From the NCBI GenBank assembly GCA_963383645.1, contig OY726564.1:112084040-112148039 (forward strand): DNA of 64,000 bases. The letters are read 5' to 3'. This stretch comes from Muscardinus avellanarius. Lineage: Eukaryota > Chordata > Mammalia > Rodentia > Gliridae. The notes below the pieces were generated by a model. That model made no database searches. It was not told the origin of the DNA and saw only the letters and a program-made list of their open reading frames with translations. Positions within the stretch are counted from its first letter, which is position 1. Every line of letters begins with the position of its first letter. The translations under genes were made by a program, and so were the position numbers. This document shows positions 22,501 through 30,004 of the stretch, in pieces.

Positions 22501-25500
22501 TAGCGTAGCTCAGTAGTAGAGCACTTGCCCAGCACAGGGGAGGCGCTGGTCCCGAGTCCATCACTGCGAAGTAAGCGCAAGCCTCTCTGTCTCTACACCC
22601 AGGTACAGGTGTGTTTGTGGTGTGATTAGGGCATACCATGTTTAGGTTGTAGTAAGCCTATCAGTGGAGTGAGATGAGGAAGTGGGATTGTTAGGAAGCC
22701 TTGCTTTGTACTTTGCTTTCAGAAAGGGTCACTACAGAGCCGGGCGTGGTGGCGCACACTCCTCGTCCACCACTGGGAGGCGGAGACCGGAGGATCATGG
22801 TTCGTGGACAGACTCAGCTACTTAGCGAGGCCCTTTGCAAACTCAGTGAGATCCTGTTTCGAAATAAAGAATAAAAAATAATGCTGAGGGTGTAGCTCAG
22901 AGGTAGAAATTCCCCTGGCTTCATCCCCAGTGCTGCAAAAAAAAAAATAAAAGGTAATTACATTAAAATAACATAAATATTATCAAAATAAGTCTAATTT
23001 TCTTAAACACTTTAAGAATTGAAAAGTATTTAACTCTGTCTTAGGGAATTAAAAATCTTGCAAATAGCCGGGCGTGGTGGCGCACGCTTGTCATCCCTGC
23101 GCCTGGGAGGTGGAGACAGGAGGATCACGGTGGTTCGAAGCCAGCCTCGTTGGCTTAAGAGACCCTGTTTCCAAAAATAAAATAGGTCTGGGAGTGTAGC
23201 CTGGAGGTAGAAGGGCTTCCAGGAACCCCAGTACCACAAAAAAAAAAAAAATCTTCCAAATAGGTGAAAGAAGTCCAACCCAGTGCCTCTCAAAAATTAA
23301 TGTACACTTGAATTAGTTAAGGATCGTTGTATATATAGACATAAGTGTATTTGTGTGTGTGTGACATATATCATGTGTATAGGGATAAATATATGTGCTG
23401 AGCACGCAATAAATATATATTTGTGCTGACATTTGGCTGTAATCACAGCTACTCAGGAGGCTGAAGCAAGAAGATGGCAAATTTGAGGCTGGCCTGGGCA
23501 ACTTAGCTAGACAGTCTCAAAATAAAAAGGGCTGAGGATGTAGTGCAGTGGGAAAGCACTTGCCCAGCATCTGTGAGGCCCTGGGTTCAGTCTCCAGTAC
23601 CATAAAAAAGTCTGTGTGTACTTGGTCCTGATGTAAAAGATATTTCTTACTGTAGGAAATGGTCAAAGGTTTAAAAAAACAGTATTTTATATGACAACCA
23701 AAGGCAACTAGTAATTTCAGTCTTACCAATAAAAATACTATGCCCTTACTTAATCTTCCTACAGAGCTAGAGAAAATTAGAGTGTGGGGTAGACTTCTCA
23801 TTTGCTCTTTCACCAGAACGTGGAGAGTAAAGGCATGCGAGAGCAGCGATTGGATCTACAGAGAAGAGCGGTGGAGACCAGTGATGACGACCTCATCCCA
23901 TTTGGAGACAGACCAACAGTGTCCCGTTTTGGTGCCATCTCTCGAACTTCCAAAACGATGTATCAGGGTGCAGGTCCAATGCAGGCTGTGGCCCCTCAGG
24001 GAGTACCCACAAAACCTGTTGGCATCTCAGGTAGGATTCTCGGGGTGTGCCAGTCTTGGTAGCCATGATTCCCAGGACACCCTCTTCCCTGCTTACTATC
24101 TGCTTTCTGCAGTCTTCCAAGGCAGTAATTTTCAAACTTCTATAGACTTGTTCCTGTAAGAAAGATAATTAAGCCGGGTGTGGTGGAGCACGTTTGTAAT
24201 CCCAGTACTTTGGAGGCTGAGACAGGAGGAACTCACGGGTTCAAAGCCAGCCTCAACTACTTAGGCTCTCAGCACCTTAGTGAGACCCTGTTTCCAAATA
24301 AAAATATAAAATAGGAGGCAGGTATAGTGGTGCATGCTTGTAATCCCTGCGCTTGGGAGGCTGAGACAGAAGGATCTCATAGGTTTGAAGCCACCCTCAG
24401 CTAATTAGTGAGGCTATCGGCAACTTATTGAGACCCTGTTTCCAAATAAAAGTATAAAATAGGTCTGGGAGTATAGCCCAGAGGTAGAAAGCCCCTGGGC
24501 CCCCAGTATCACACACAGACACAAAAAAACCAAATCATTTGTGTGTGTGTGTGTGTGTACATATGCACACATTTATTTGTTTATTTATTTATTTATTATT
24601 TATTTATATAAATAGGTCTGGGAGTGTAGCCCAGAGGTAGAAGGTTCCTGGATTCCATCCCCAGTACAACAACAAAACAAAAGAAAGAAAGAAAAAAAAA
24701 TTAAAACCAGAGAATTCTAAGAATATAAACTAAAATGTTCATATATTATGATTGCCTATGTTTTGTTTTGTTTTGTTTTGTTTTTCTGAAAATAGCTTCA
24801 TTATTAGCCAGGTGGGGTGGCCCATGCTTTTAATCCCAGTACTTGGGAGGGTAAGACAAGATGATCGCCGTTCACAGCCAGCCTCAGCTACTTAGTAAGA
24901 CCTTATTTCAAAATAATAAAAAGGGCTGGAGGTATAACTCAGAGGTAAACTGCTCTTGAGTCTATCCCAGCACCACAGAGAAAGGCATTTTTATTATAAA
25001 ACTTTTCATACAGAAGAAAAGAAAATATAAAAACTGAAGGTTGCGTTGGGAAGATACAAATATTAGCACTCTTACACTTTGGTAGTGAGTTTTTCTGACA
25101 GCTGTGTGCAGAGTCTGCGTGTGCCTGTTAGATAATGGGCATCTCAGAAGAAGCGTCAACACTGAGCGTCTCACCACAGTGCGACGCCTCCCTCTCTTCC
25201 AGATTACAGTCCATGTGGAGCCCACAGTGGCTGGGGAGGGTCTCCATACTCACCTCATCAAAACGCAGCTTCTCAGGGACACTTCAGTGAGAGGTATGTC
25301 TCTCTTTTTGCTTGTGTAATTCTGAAAAAGCTTTCTGCTTCTCTTTGTTTTTCTGGTCAGTAATATTTTCACAAATAAAATTTGAAAATTCTCTTCATGC
25401 TCTCTCACAAAAGGGAACGAGTATCCATGCCAGAAGTGGCCAGTCATGGGAAACCCCTTCCATCAGCCGAGAGAGAACAGCTTCGACTGGAGCTGCAGCA

Positions 25501-28500
25501 GCTGAACCATCAGATCAGCCAGCAGACCCAGCTCCGCGGACTAGAGGTGCCAGTCCCCAGATCCAGTGCAGGCCATCTCGGGGGTTCTCAGAGCTCTGAG
25601 AGAACTTGGAGATGCTATGAACACAGACTTTATAGTCTTTCTCTTAAGAATACAGATGTCTTTTCTTCAAGAAATTTAGAACTAGGTTCGGTTCTAAGAT
25701 AATAGGAAATAGAATTATTCCTACCCAAGAATAGAGAACATATTATCTATAATTTCCCAGCTGGAAATAGTCATCCTCATATTCCAGGATGACTCATTTA
25801 AGTTCAAGGTAGACTTTTTTTTTTTGGCAGTACCGGGGATGGAACCCATGGGCATTCATCTCTGAGCTACACTCCCAGACCTATTTTTTATTATTATTAT
25901 TATTTTTTTTTAAACGGGGTCTCATGAGTTGCAAAGGGCCTCACTAAGTAGCTGAGGCTGTCCGTGAACCATATTCCTCCTGTCTCAGCCTCCCAAATGC
26001 TGGGTTTTCTAGTGTGCGCCACCATGCTTGGCTTGCCTTTTGTCGGGGGGGGGGGGGGTGCTGGAGGACAGAACCCAGGGACATTGTACCTCCAAGCTAT
26101 AACCCCAGCCCTATTTTTATTTTTTGTTTTGAAACAAAGTCTCTCTAAGTTGTGGAGGACCTCATTAAGTAGCTAAGGCTAGCCATGAACCTGTGATCCT
26201 CCTGTCTCAGCTTCTCAAGTACTGGGATTACAAGACGGTTCCACCACTCCCGGCTATCCCATCCCTTTTTATTTTTTTATTTTAAAAAGGTCTAAGTTAT
26301 TGAGAGTCTTCACTGTGTTGTTGAGCTGGCCTTGAACCTCCCAAGTATTGGGATCGTAGACATGGGCCCCCATACCCAGTGACTTCTCTTTATTTTTTTT
26401 GGGGGGGTGGTACTGGGGTTCCTGGAAACCCTTCTACCTCCGGGCTACACTCCCAGACCTATTTTTATATTTTTATTTGGAAACAGGGTCTCTTAAGCAA
26501 ATGGGGCTGGCTTCAAACCAGCGTGATCCTCCTGTCTCCACCTCCCAAGCCGCAGGGATTACTCTTTCAGATAAGAAAATAAGAGTAATTTATGGTTAGG
26601 AATGGTGGCATATGCCTGTAATCTCAGTAGCTTGAGAGACTAAGGCAGGAGGATTATAAGTTCTAGGTCAGGTTAGGCAACTTAGTGAGACCCTCTCAAA
26701 TTTTAAAAAATAAGATTAAAGGGCTGGGGTCCATGCATGATGGCACATGCCTATAATCCCAGTACTTGGGGGACTGAGACAGAAATTCTCAAGTTTCCAA
26801 GGCCAGGATACCCTCATTTAGTGAAGCCCTATTTCAAAATTAAAAATAGCGTAGGGCTGGGGTTGTGGCTCAGGTAGCATGCCCCTGGGTTTGGTCCCCA
26901 GCAGCAAAAGAGGAGGGAGGGGCTGGGGCGTAGCCCGGTTGGTGAAGCACCGTGTTCATTCCATGCCTGAGACAAAATTACTGTTGGTACTCAGTAAAGT
27001 TAAATCCCCTGATTTTTCTTTTTTCTTTTTTTAATTCAAATAGTACTTAAAGAGATTGGGCCTTACAGTTGCATTATTTTTATTACATACCTGGGTGGTA
27101 AATATAAGTTGCTGTGGTCTGAAATCGGACCTGGTTCTTCTGTGCGTGGTTACAGAGTATGTTGAGTTGTATATGTGCTTGACTTTAAACACCAGGCTGT
27201 CAGCAACAGACTGGTGTTGCAGAGGGAGGCAAACACCCTTGCTGGCCTGCCACAGCCCCCCCCACCGCCTCCAAAGTGGCCTGCGATGATCTCAAGTGAG
27301 CAGCTGAGCTTGGAACTACACCAGGTGGAGAGGGAAATCGGGAAGAGGACGCGGGAGCTAAGCATGGTGAGTGCTGTGTCGGAAGGGAAGGGGCAGTGCC
27401 GTCTTTGTGGCTCTGCTCTGGCCTGCGGTCCTGGGAGCTTCCGGAGCTCCTCCCAGGCGCTCCTGTGGAGCTCCTCCCAGGCGCTCCTGTGGTGGCGCTC
27501 GCGCGGCCCCATCATCGAGGCCGCCGCTGCCTTCCTGCCGTACCCTTCCCCCTCGTGCCCATCTGGCTGAGGCTGTGTTTTGACACAGACCTCTCTGTTC
27601 ATTTCAGGAGAAACAAGGTCGTTATTGGGATTGTCTTAAATTTCTGCTCACCTTACTGACGGAGCAGCAGATGGAATGGTTTACTGTTTGGGACGGTTTT
27701 TATGTTCTTAAAGATGTGTTCATTAAGGAACAGTCTGGCTTTCGTAGCCTTGAAGTCCTCCATGCTTGTGGCTATGAGAGAGGCAGCCTGCTCCCTGTTG
27801 CCCTGCCAGCCTCTCTGTGGCCATGCGCGGCGCCCTCCCCTCTTCCCAGCGCGCGTCCTGAGCAGGTGGGCTGTGCTGCTCGCTGGGGGATGTGTCCTTC
27901 CATTTGTTCTCGTCATAGAACTAGAATGATTTCTGCTTCATCAGTTTGTGTTAGTATTTAGCACCATGAAATAGAAGATAACTGACTTTAATTTTCTTTG
28001 TTTCAAAGGAAAACCAGTGTTCTCTGGACATGAAAAACAAATTGAATACAAGTAAGCAAGCAGAAAATGGACAACCAGAACCACAGAACAAGGTTCCAGC
28101 TGAAGACCTTACGCTGACATTCAGGTAAGGAAAGAGATGTTTTTTGTTTGTTTGTTTTGTTTTTTGTTTTGTTTTGTGGTGCTGGGGATGGAACCGAGGG
28201 CCATTCTACCTCCGAGCTATACCCCCCAGCCCTATATTTTTATTCTTTATTTTGAAGCAAGGTCTCACTGAGTTGCAGAGGGCCCCACTAAGTAGTTGAG
28301 GCTGGCCATGAACCCAGATCCTACTGTCTCAGACTCCCAAGTACTGGGATTACAAGTGTCGCCACCACACTGGCTCATTAAACTACATATAAAAGTGAAA
28401 TGCCCGAGCATGTTGGCACACACCTGTAATCCCAGCTACTGGAGAGCCGAGCCAGGAGGATCAAAGGTGGCTGTGTTTTTGTGTCTTTTACCACACTGGG

Positions 28501-28884
28501 GAATGAACACAGGTCCTCACATATGCTAGGCAAGTGCTCTGCCACTAAGCTGTATCCCCAGTGGGATTGTAGGTTTGAGGCAGCACGCAGCAACTTAGCA
28601 AGACCCTGTCTCAAATAAAAAATAAAATAAAGAGCCGGGCGTGGTGGCGCACACTTGTAATCCCACGCTTGGGAGGCAGAGACAGTAGGATTGCACAGGT
28701 TCAAAGCTAGCCACGCTGGCTTAAGAGACCCTGTTTCCAAATAAAAATATTTTTTAAAAATGGGTGTCTGGGAGTGTAGCCCAGAGGTAGAAGGGTTTCC
28801 AGGAACCCCAGTACCACCCAAAACATAAAATAAAAAGGATAGGGTTGTAGCTCAGAGGCAGAATGCCCCTGATTTCAATTCCCA

Positions 28885-28935
<51 letters not shown>

Positions 28936-29743
28936 TAATTGAAAAATAATTTCCTAGGGTTGGGAATGTAGCCCAAGGGTAGAATACTTGAGTTTAATCT
29001 TTAGCACTTCAAAAAATAATAATTTTCAATACTATTAAACCTGCTAAATCACGGATCAGGTACTTTTTCTTAAAGACCAAGTAATAAATCCCTAAGGTAT
29101 AGGCCTCTTGTTGCAACTTTTAACTGAGCCCCTTGTAAAAACAGCAGTAGACAATATGTAAACAAACGGGCAGGCTGTGTTCCAGTAAAACCATTGACTT
29201 TGTTGACCCATTGCTAAAACATGAATGAGAAATTATAAATTAGAATTTGGAAGCCATTCACCTGTTTTTATATAATGGTAAATGATAGGCCCTATTGATT
29301 TTTTTCTTTTTTTGTGGTACTAGGGATTGAACCCAGAGGCACTCTACCTCCGAGTTACAGCTCCAGCCCTTTTGTTTGTTTTGCTTTTGAAACAGGGCCT
29401 CACTAGGTTGCTAAGAGTTGCTGAGGCTGGTCTCAAACCTGGGATCCTTCTGTCTCAGCCTTCCGAGTACTAGGATTACAGGCATGTGCTGTCACGCCCG
29501 ACTCCATTGGTTTTCTCTAAGTTATCCTTGTTCTCTTTCCTTTATAAAGATAAGAATCTTTTCATGTTATTTTGTCTTTTCAATGTGAACAGTGATATAC
29601 CTAATGGATCAGCCTTGACACAAGAGAATATCAGCCTCCTGTCCAGCAAGACCACCTCTCTGAGCCTCTCGGAAGACCCAGGAGCGGGAGGGGGCGACAC
29701 GGACTCCCAGAGATCAGGAGTTGCTCCCACCTCCGCTCCCTGA
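7922..29743 (+). CDS. RC3H1: RC3H1 (Roquin-1), C-terminal eleven coding exons, 5' part outside window
   Basis: Spliced CDS joining 7922-8203, 8506-8717, 13019-13389, 14491-14658, 19503-19652, 23817-24030, 25203-25293, 25414-25546, 27196-27366, 28009-28124 and 29593-29743 (2059 nt, about 686 codons including the stop). All junctions are GT-AG and keep one frame. The translation matches human Roquin-1 from about residue 448 to its end, including [18 protein letters not shown], the proline-rich middle, [16 protein letters not shown] and a C terminus rich in Ser and Thr. Roquin-1 is a cytoplasmic RNA-binding E3-like protein. It binds stem-loop decay elements in 3' UTRs through its ROQ domain and recruits CCR4-NOT through its C-terminal half to destabilise mRNAs such as TNF and ICOS. 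The RING, ROQ and CCCH zinc-finger exons lie upstream of the window. Two heptad-like segments (exons at 25414 and 27196) form the C-terminal coiled-coil region. No frameshift or premature stop was seen. Confidence 0.96.
8506..8717 (+). CDS. RC3H1: RC3H1 coding exon b (LESVPKS...APYQQG)
   Basis: Acceptor CTCTTAG ends at 8505 and donor GTAATG begins at 8718. The exon encodes proline-rich sequence ([18 protein letters not shown]) that matches human Roquin-1 closely. The preceding intron is only 302 nt. Confidence 0.95.
8860..9045 (-). repeat. SINE, reverse
   Basis: AGTACTGGAGATGGAACCCA to CATAACCATGCCCGA. Confidence 0.85.
9218..10465 (+). repeat. Array of six head-to-tail SINEs
   Basis: Successive heads at about 9218, 9436, 9673, 9897, 10107 and 10303, all sense. 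The first is flanked by AAAAGAATAAAG copies. Divergence differs between copies, so they are serial insertions and not a tandem amplification. Confidence 0.85.
9850..9899. repeat. (CA)n microsatellite at a SINE tail
   Basis: About 24 CA units between the third and fourth SINE of the array. Confidence 0.95.
11346..11546 (-). repeat. SINE, reverse
   Basis: GCGGTACTGGGGATGGAACC to CACACCTGGCTC, preceded by a T-rich tail from 11312. Confidence 0.88.
11593..11793 (+). repeat. Diverged SINE with long A tail
   Basis: Head GAGGCAGGTGTTGGTGGCACACGC, ID-like tail TATAGCTCAGTGGTAAAG, then about 25 A. Confidence 0.75.
12133..12886 (-). repeat. Reverse SINE split by two nested sense SINEs
   Basis: The host element is in three pieces (12133-12235, about 12537-12593, about 12820-12886). 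Insert 1 (12236-12535) is bracketed by GAAACAGGGTC. Insert 2 (12594-12819) is bracketed by AAACCTGTGATCCT. Rejoined, the host pieces read as one ordinary reverse SINE. Confidence 0.9.
13019..13389 (+). CDS. RC3H1: RC3H1 coding exon c (VYYTSPPQC...IRPSYPR)
   Basis: Acceptor CTGTACAG ends at 13018 and donor GTATGA begins at 13390. This is the largest RC3H1 exon in the window (371 nt). It is rich in Tyr and Pro and carries [10 protein letters not shown] and [18 protein letters not shown]. Human Met after the split Gly codon is Val here. Confidence 0.95.
13489..13667 (-). repeat. SINE, reverse, diverged
   Basis: GATACTGGGGATGGAACCTA to ACCACCACGCCCAG, 100 bp after RC3H1 exon c. Confidence 0.85.
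13772..13982 (+). repeat. SINE
   Basis: GCTGGGCATGGTGGCACATG to CCCCAGTACCACACACAC. Confidence 0.9.
14056..14235 (+). repeat. SINE
   Basis: Head CTGGGCATGGTGACACAT. The tail resembles a true ID element (GTGCTTGCCTAGCATGCCC). Confidence 0.8.
14491..14658 (+). CDS. RC3H1: RC3H1 coding exon d ([15 protein letters not shown]...FHQEE)
   Basis: Acceptor CCATTTTCAG ends at 14490 and donor GTAAGC begins at 14659. The exon encodes [18 protein letters not shown], a charged helical stretch between proline-rich segments. A SINE sits 13 nt past the donor. Confidence 0.95.
14672..14890 (-). repeat. Young reverse SINE beside RC3H1 exon d donor
   Basis: Target-site duplication AGCACATCAC at 14662-14671 and 14891-14900. 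The left copy overlaps the donor GTAAGC. Confidence 0.92.
14922..14978. repeat. (GT)n microsatellite, about 28 units
   Basis: Uninterrupted dinucleotide tract. Confidence 0.95.
15007..15090 (-). repeat. ID element (BC1-type), reverse
   Basis: Complement of GCTGAGAGTTTAGCTAAATG...; tRNA-Ala-derived, without a B1 head. Confidence 0.65.
15095..15480 (-). mobile_element. Antisense L1 ORF2 fragment
   Basis: The reverse complement contains CCAATGGAACAGAATAGGG and ATTATGACAAAATGAC, typical of the mammalian L1 reverse-transcriptase C-terminal region. Not coding. Confidence 0.7.
15500..15662 (+). repeat. Diverged SINE ending in (GT)n
   Basis: GTTAGGAGCAGTGGCATACA to a GGGTGTAGGGTGTGTG tail. Confidence 0.75.
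15753..15836 (+). repeat. Solitary ID element
   Basis: GGCTGGGGTTATAGCTCAGTGG with GCGCTTGCCTAGCATT and GTTCAGTCCCC, a tRNA-Ala-like A/B box arrangement. Confidence 0.75.
15903..16117 (+). repeat. SINE with (AC)n tail
   Basis: Element body to CCCCAGTAGT, then about 23 AC units (16071-16117). Confidence 0.85.
16146..16312 (+). repeat. Diverged SINE
   Basis: CAAGCAGGGTGGGACGCACTTG to CACTCCCCTCCACACACAC. Confidence 0.7.
16508..16733 (-). repeat. Reverse SINE preceded by (GT)n(G)n
   Basis: A (GT)n tract from about 16508 runs into a poly-G tract ending near 16550, then GTACTAGGGATGGAACCC to CCACCACACTGGGC. Confidence 0.85.
16743..16951 (-). repeat. SINE, reverse
   Basis: Poly-T/poly-G tail remnant, then GTAATGGAGATGGAACCC to CCACCACACCCAGC. 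Confidence 0.85.
17240..17910 (-). mobile_element. Antisense L1 ORF2 fragment split by a SINE
   Basis: The reverse complement of about 17770-17840 reads as the L1 ORF2 motif around AAAATTGATAAATCCCTAGC. A SINE occupies 17402-17600. Upstream extent is uncertain. Confidence 0.6.
17402..17600 (+). repeat. SINE inside the L1
   Basis: GCCGGGCGTGGTGGGCACGC to CCCCAGACCCGCAAAAATAAAA. Confidence 0.88.
17919..18090 (+). repeat. SINE
   Basis: GGGGCGTGGTGGTACACACC, with an ID-like tail (CTCGAAAGTAGAATGCCCC). Confidence 0.8.
18520..18713 (-). repeat. SINE, reverse
   Basis: TGATATTGGGGATTGAACCC to GCGCCACGATGCATAGC. Confidence 0.85.
18869..19050 (+). repeat. SINE
   Basis: TTGGGCATGGTGGCGCATGT to CCACAGCACCATAAAAC. 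Confidence 0.8.
19503..19652 (+). CDS. RC3H1: RC3H1 coding exon e ([15 protein letters not shown]...SVDAM)
   Basis: Acceptor CATCTATAG ends at 19502 and donor GTATGT begins at 19653. The exon encodes the conserved [17 protein letters not shown] block, 150 nt in phase 0. Confidence 0.95.
20329..20430 (-). repeat. 7SL-derived element unlike the local SINEs
   Basis: The antisense order GAGATGGTGTATCACTCTGT, CAGGCTGGCCTTAAGG and GAGTAGCTGGGGCTAC follows 7SL RNA (Alu/proto-B1 layout). No ID tail is attached. Confidence 0.5.
20456..21090 (+). repeat. Cluster of SINEs and ID-like tails
   Basis: Heads at about 20458, 20594 and 20731, with extra tail units at about 20935 and 21010. Poly-A tracts separate them. 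Confidence 0.8.
21389..21795 (+). repeat. Two sense SINEs
   Basis: Heads at about 21389 and 21614. The first ends in (CA)n and the second in (CAA)n. Confidence 0.85.
21874..22104 (+). repeat. SINE with (AAAT)n(ACAT)n tail
   Basis: GCTGGGCATGGTGGCGCACG to GTACCGC, then AAAT and ATAC tetramers from 22063 to 22104. Confidence 0.88.
22186..22372 (+). repeat. SINE
   Basis: GCTGGGCATGTTGGTACATG to GTCCTTAGTACTG. Confidence 0.8.
22497..22575 (+). repeat. Solitary ID element
   Basis: GGGTTAGCGTAGCTCAGTAG and AGAGCACTTGCCCAGCAC resemble the BC1/ID consensus. Confidence 0.65.
22738..22953 (+). repeat. SINE
   Basis: GCCGGGCGTGGTGGCGCACA to CATCCCCAGTGCTGC. Confidence 0.88.
23067..23253 (+). repeat. 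SINE
   Basis: GCCGGGCGTGGTGGCGCACG to AACCCCAGTACCAC with A tail. Confidence 0.9.
23437..23612 (+). repeat. SINE with a classic ID tail
   Basis: The tail includes AAGCACTTGCCCAGCATCTG, the fuller ID sequence. Confidence 0.75.
23817..24030 (+). CDS. RC3H1: RC3H1 coding exon f ([14 protein letters not shown]...PVGIS)
   Basis: Acceptor TTTCACCAG ends at 23816 and donor GTAGGA begins at 24031. The exon encodes [20 protein letters not shown], nearly identical to human Roquin-1. Confidence 0.95.
24174..24680 (+). repeat. SINE cluster
   Basis: Heads at about 24174 and 24316. A further tail unit lies at 24614-24668. (GT)n and (TTTA)n tracts at 24540-24610. Confidence 0.82.
24804..24985 (+). repeat. 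SINE
   Basis: GCCAGGTGGGGTGGCCCATG to TCCCAGCACCACAGA. Confidence 0.85.
25203..25293 (+). CDS. RC3H1: RC3H1 coding exon g ([12 protein letters not shown]...GHFSE)
   Basis: Acceptor CTCTTCCAG ends at 25202 and donor GTATGT begins at 25294. This short exon (91 nt) is phased by split Asp and Arg codons. It is followed by a very short 120-nt intron. Confidence 0.93.
25414..25546 (+). CDS. RC3H1: RC3H1 coding exon h ([13 protein letters not shown]...QTQLRGLE)
   Basis: Acceptor TCTCACAAAAG ends at 25413. The exon ends at GAG before GTGCCA, a weak donor. It encodes the first half of the coiled coil ([20 protein letters not shown]). Confidence 0.93.
25818..26568 (-). repeat. Four reverse SINEs in a row
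   Basis: Tail ends at about 25820, 26045 (poly-G run), 26260 (partial) and 26395. The last lacks its terminal head and ends at CCTCCCAAGCCGCAGGG. Confidence 0.82.
26598..26965 (+). repeat. Two sense SINEs and an ID tail
   Basis: Heads at about 26598 and 26733. An additional tail-like unit (GGGCTGGGGCGTAGCCCGG) at 26919. Confidence 0.75.
27196..27366 (+). CDS. RC3H1: RC3H1 coding exon i ([13 protein letters not shown]...KRTRELSM)
   Basis: Acceptor AACACCAG ends at 27195 and donor GTGAGT begins at 27367. The exon contains a six-proline run followed by [20 protein letters not shown], the second coiled-coil segment. Confidence 0.94.
27443..27490. repeat. 24-bp tandem duplication in RC3H1 intron
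   Basis: Two exact copies of a unit beginning GGAGCTCCTCCCAGGC. Confidence 0.9.
28009..28124 (+). CDS. RC3H1: RC3H1 coding exon j ([13 protein letters not shown]...DLTLTFS)
   Basis: Acceptor TTGTTTCAAAG ends at 28008 and donor GTAAGG begins at 28125. The exon matches the human segment [21 protein letters not shown] reverse-orientation SINE begins about 14 nt past the donor. Confidence 0.94.
28139..28376 (-). repeat. Reverse SINE beside RC3H1 exon j donor
   Basis: T/G-rich tail begins about 14 nt after the donor. The body runs GGTGCTGGGGATGGAACC to CACCACACTGGC. Confidence 0.88.
28405..28935 (+). repeat. SINE cluster with (CA)n
   Basis: A sense SINE (from 28405) is interrupted by a reverse ID-like piece (28478-28562). 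A second sense SINE lies at 28634-28818 and a tail unit runs into about 24 CA units (28887-28934). Confidence 0.8.
29312..29505 (-). repeat. SINE, reverse, before last RC3H1 exon
   Basis: TGTGGTACTAGGGATTGAAC to GTGCTGTCACGCCCGAC. Confidence 0.85.
29593..29743 (+). CDS. RC3H1: RC3H1 last coding exon ([12 protein letters not shown]...TSAP, stop TGA)
   Basis: Acceptor AATGTGAACAG ends at 29592 and the stop TGA is at 29741-29743. The exon encodes the Ser/Thr-rich extreme C terminus, with a small Gly/Asp-rich difference from human ([13 protein letters not shown]). Confidence 0.95.
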
Positions 29744-29823
29744 AATACGAGGAGTCCTAGCTTCATCTTCTGCTCCTAATCAGCTCGTGGGGCAGGGGGC
29801 AGAAGAACAGATAACTTCTAAGT

Positions 29824-29851
29824 GTTTTCTCTGAGAGTAGTCAGAGAAAAC
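29824..29851 (+). promoter_or_regulatory. Perfect 11-bp stem-loop early in RC3H1 3' UTR
   Basis: The arm GTTTTCTCTGA (29824-29834) is the exact reverse complement of 29841-29851, with a six-base loop GAGTAG. It lies about 80 nt after the stop codon. The structure is seen directly; any function is inference. Confidence 0.6.
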
Positions 29852-29987
29852 CAGGAAAAGCACCGGAGGCAATGTGCACAAACACCACTACTAAAAACAA
29901 ACCCTGCACATAGTTCACATTAGTGCATTTTTTAATTTAAAGAAAAGAAATTAGCAGTATCTGCAAGCAATTCAGATTAAATTTGTT

Positions 29988-30004
29988 TTTGTTCTGTGAA
30001 TGAA
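29988..30004 (+). promoter_or_regulatory. CDE-like Roquin-binding stem-loop 1 in RC3H1 3' UTR
   Basis: TTC-TGT-GAA forms a triloop hairpin. The stem pairs 29988-29994 with 29998-30004 (seven pairs including two G-U wobbles). The YRY triloop closed by C-G and two U-A pairs is the constitutive decay element core, also found in TNF mRNA. Confidence 0.55.
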
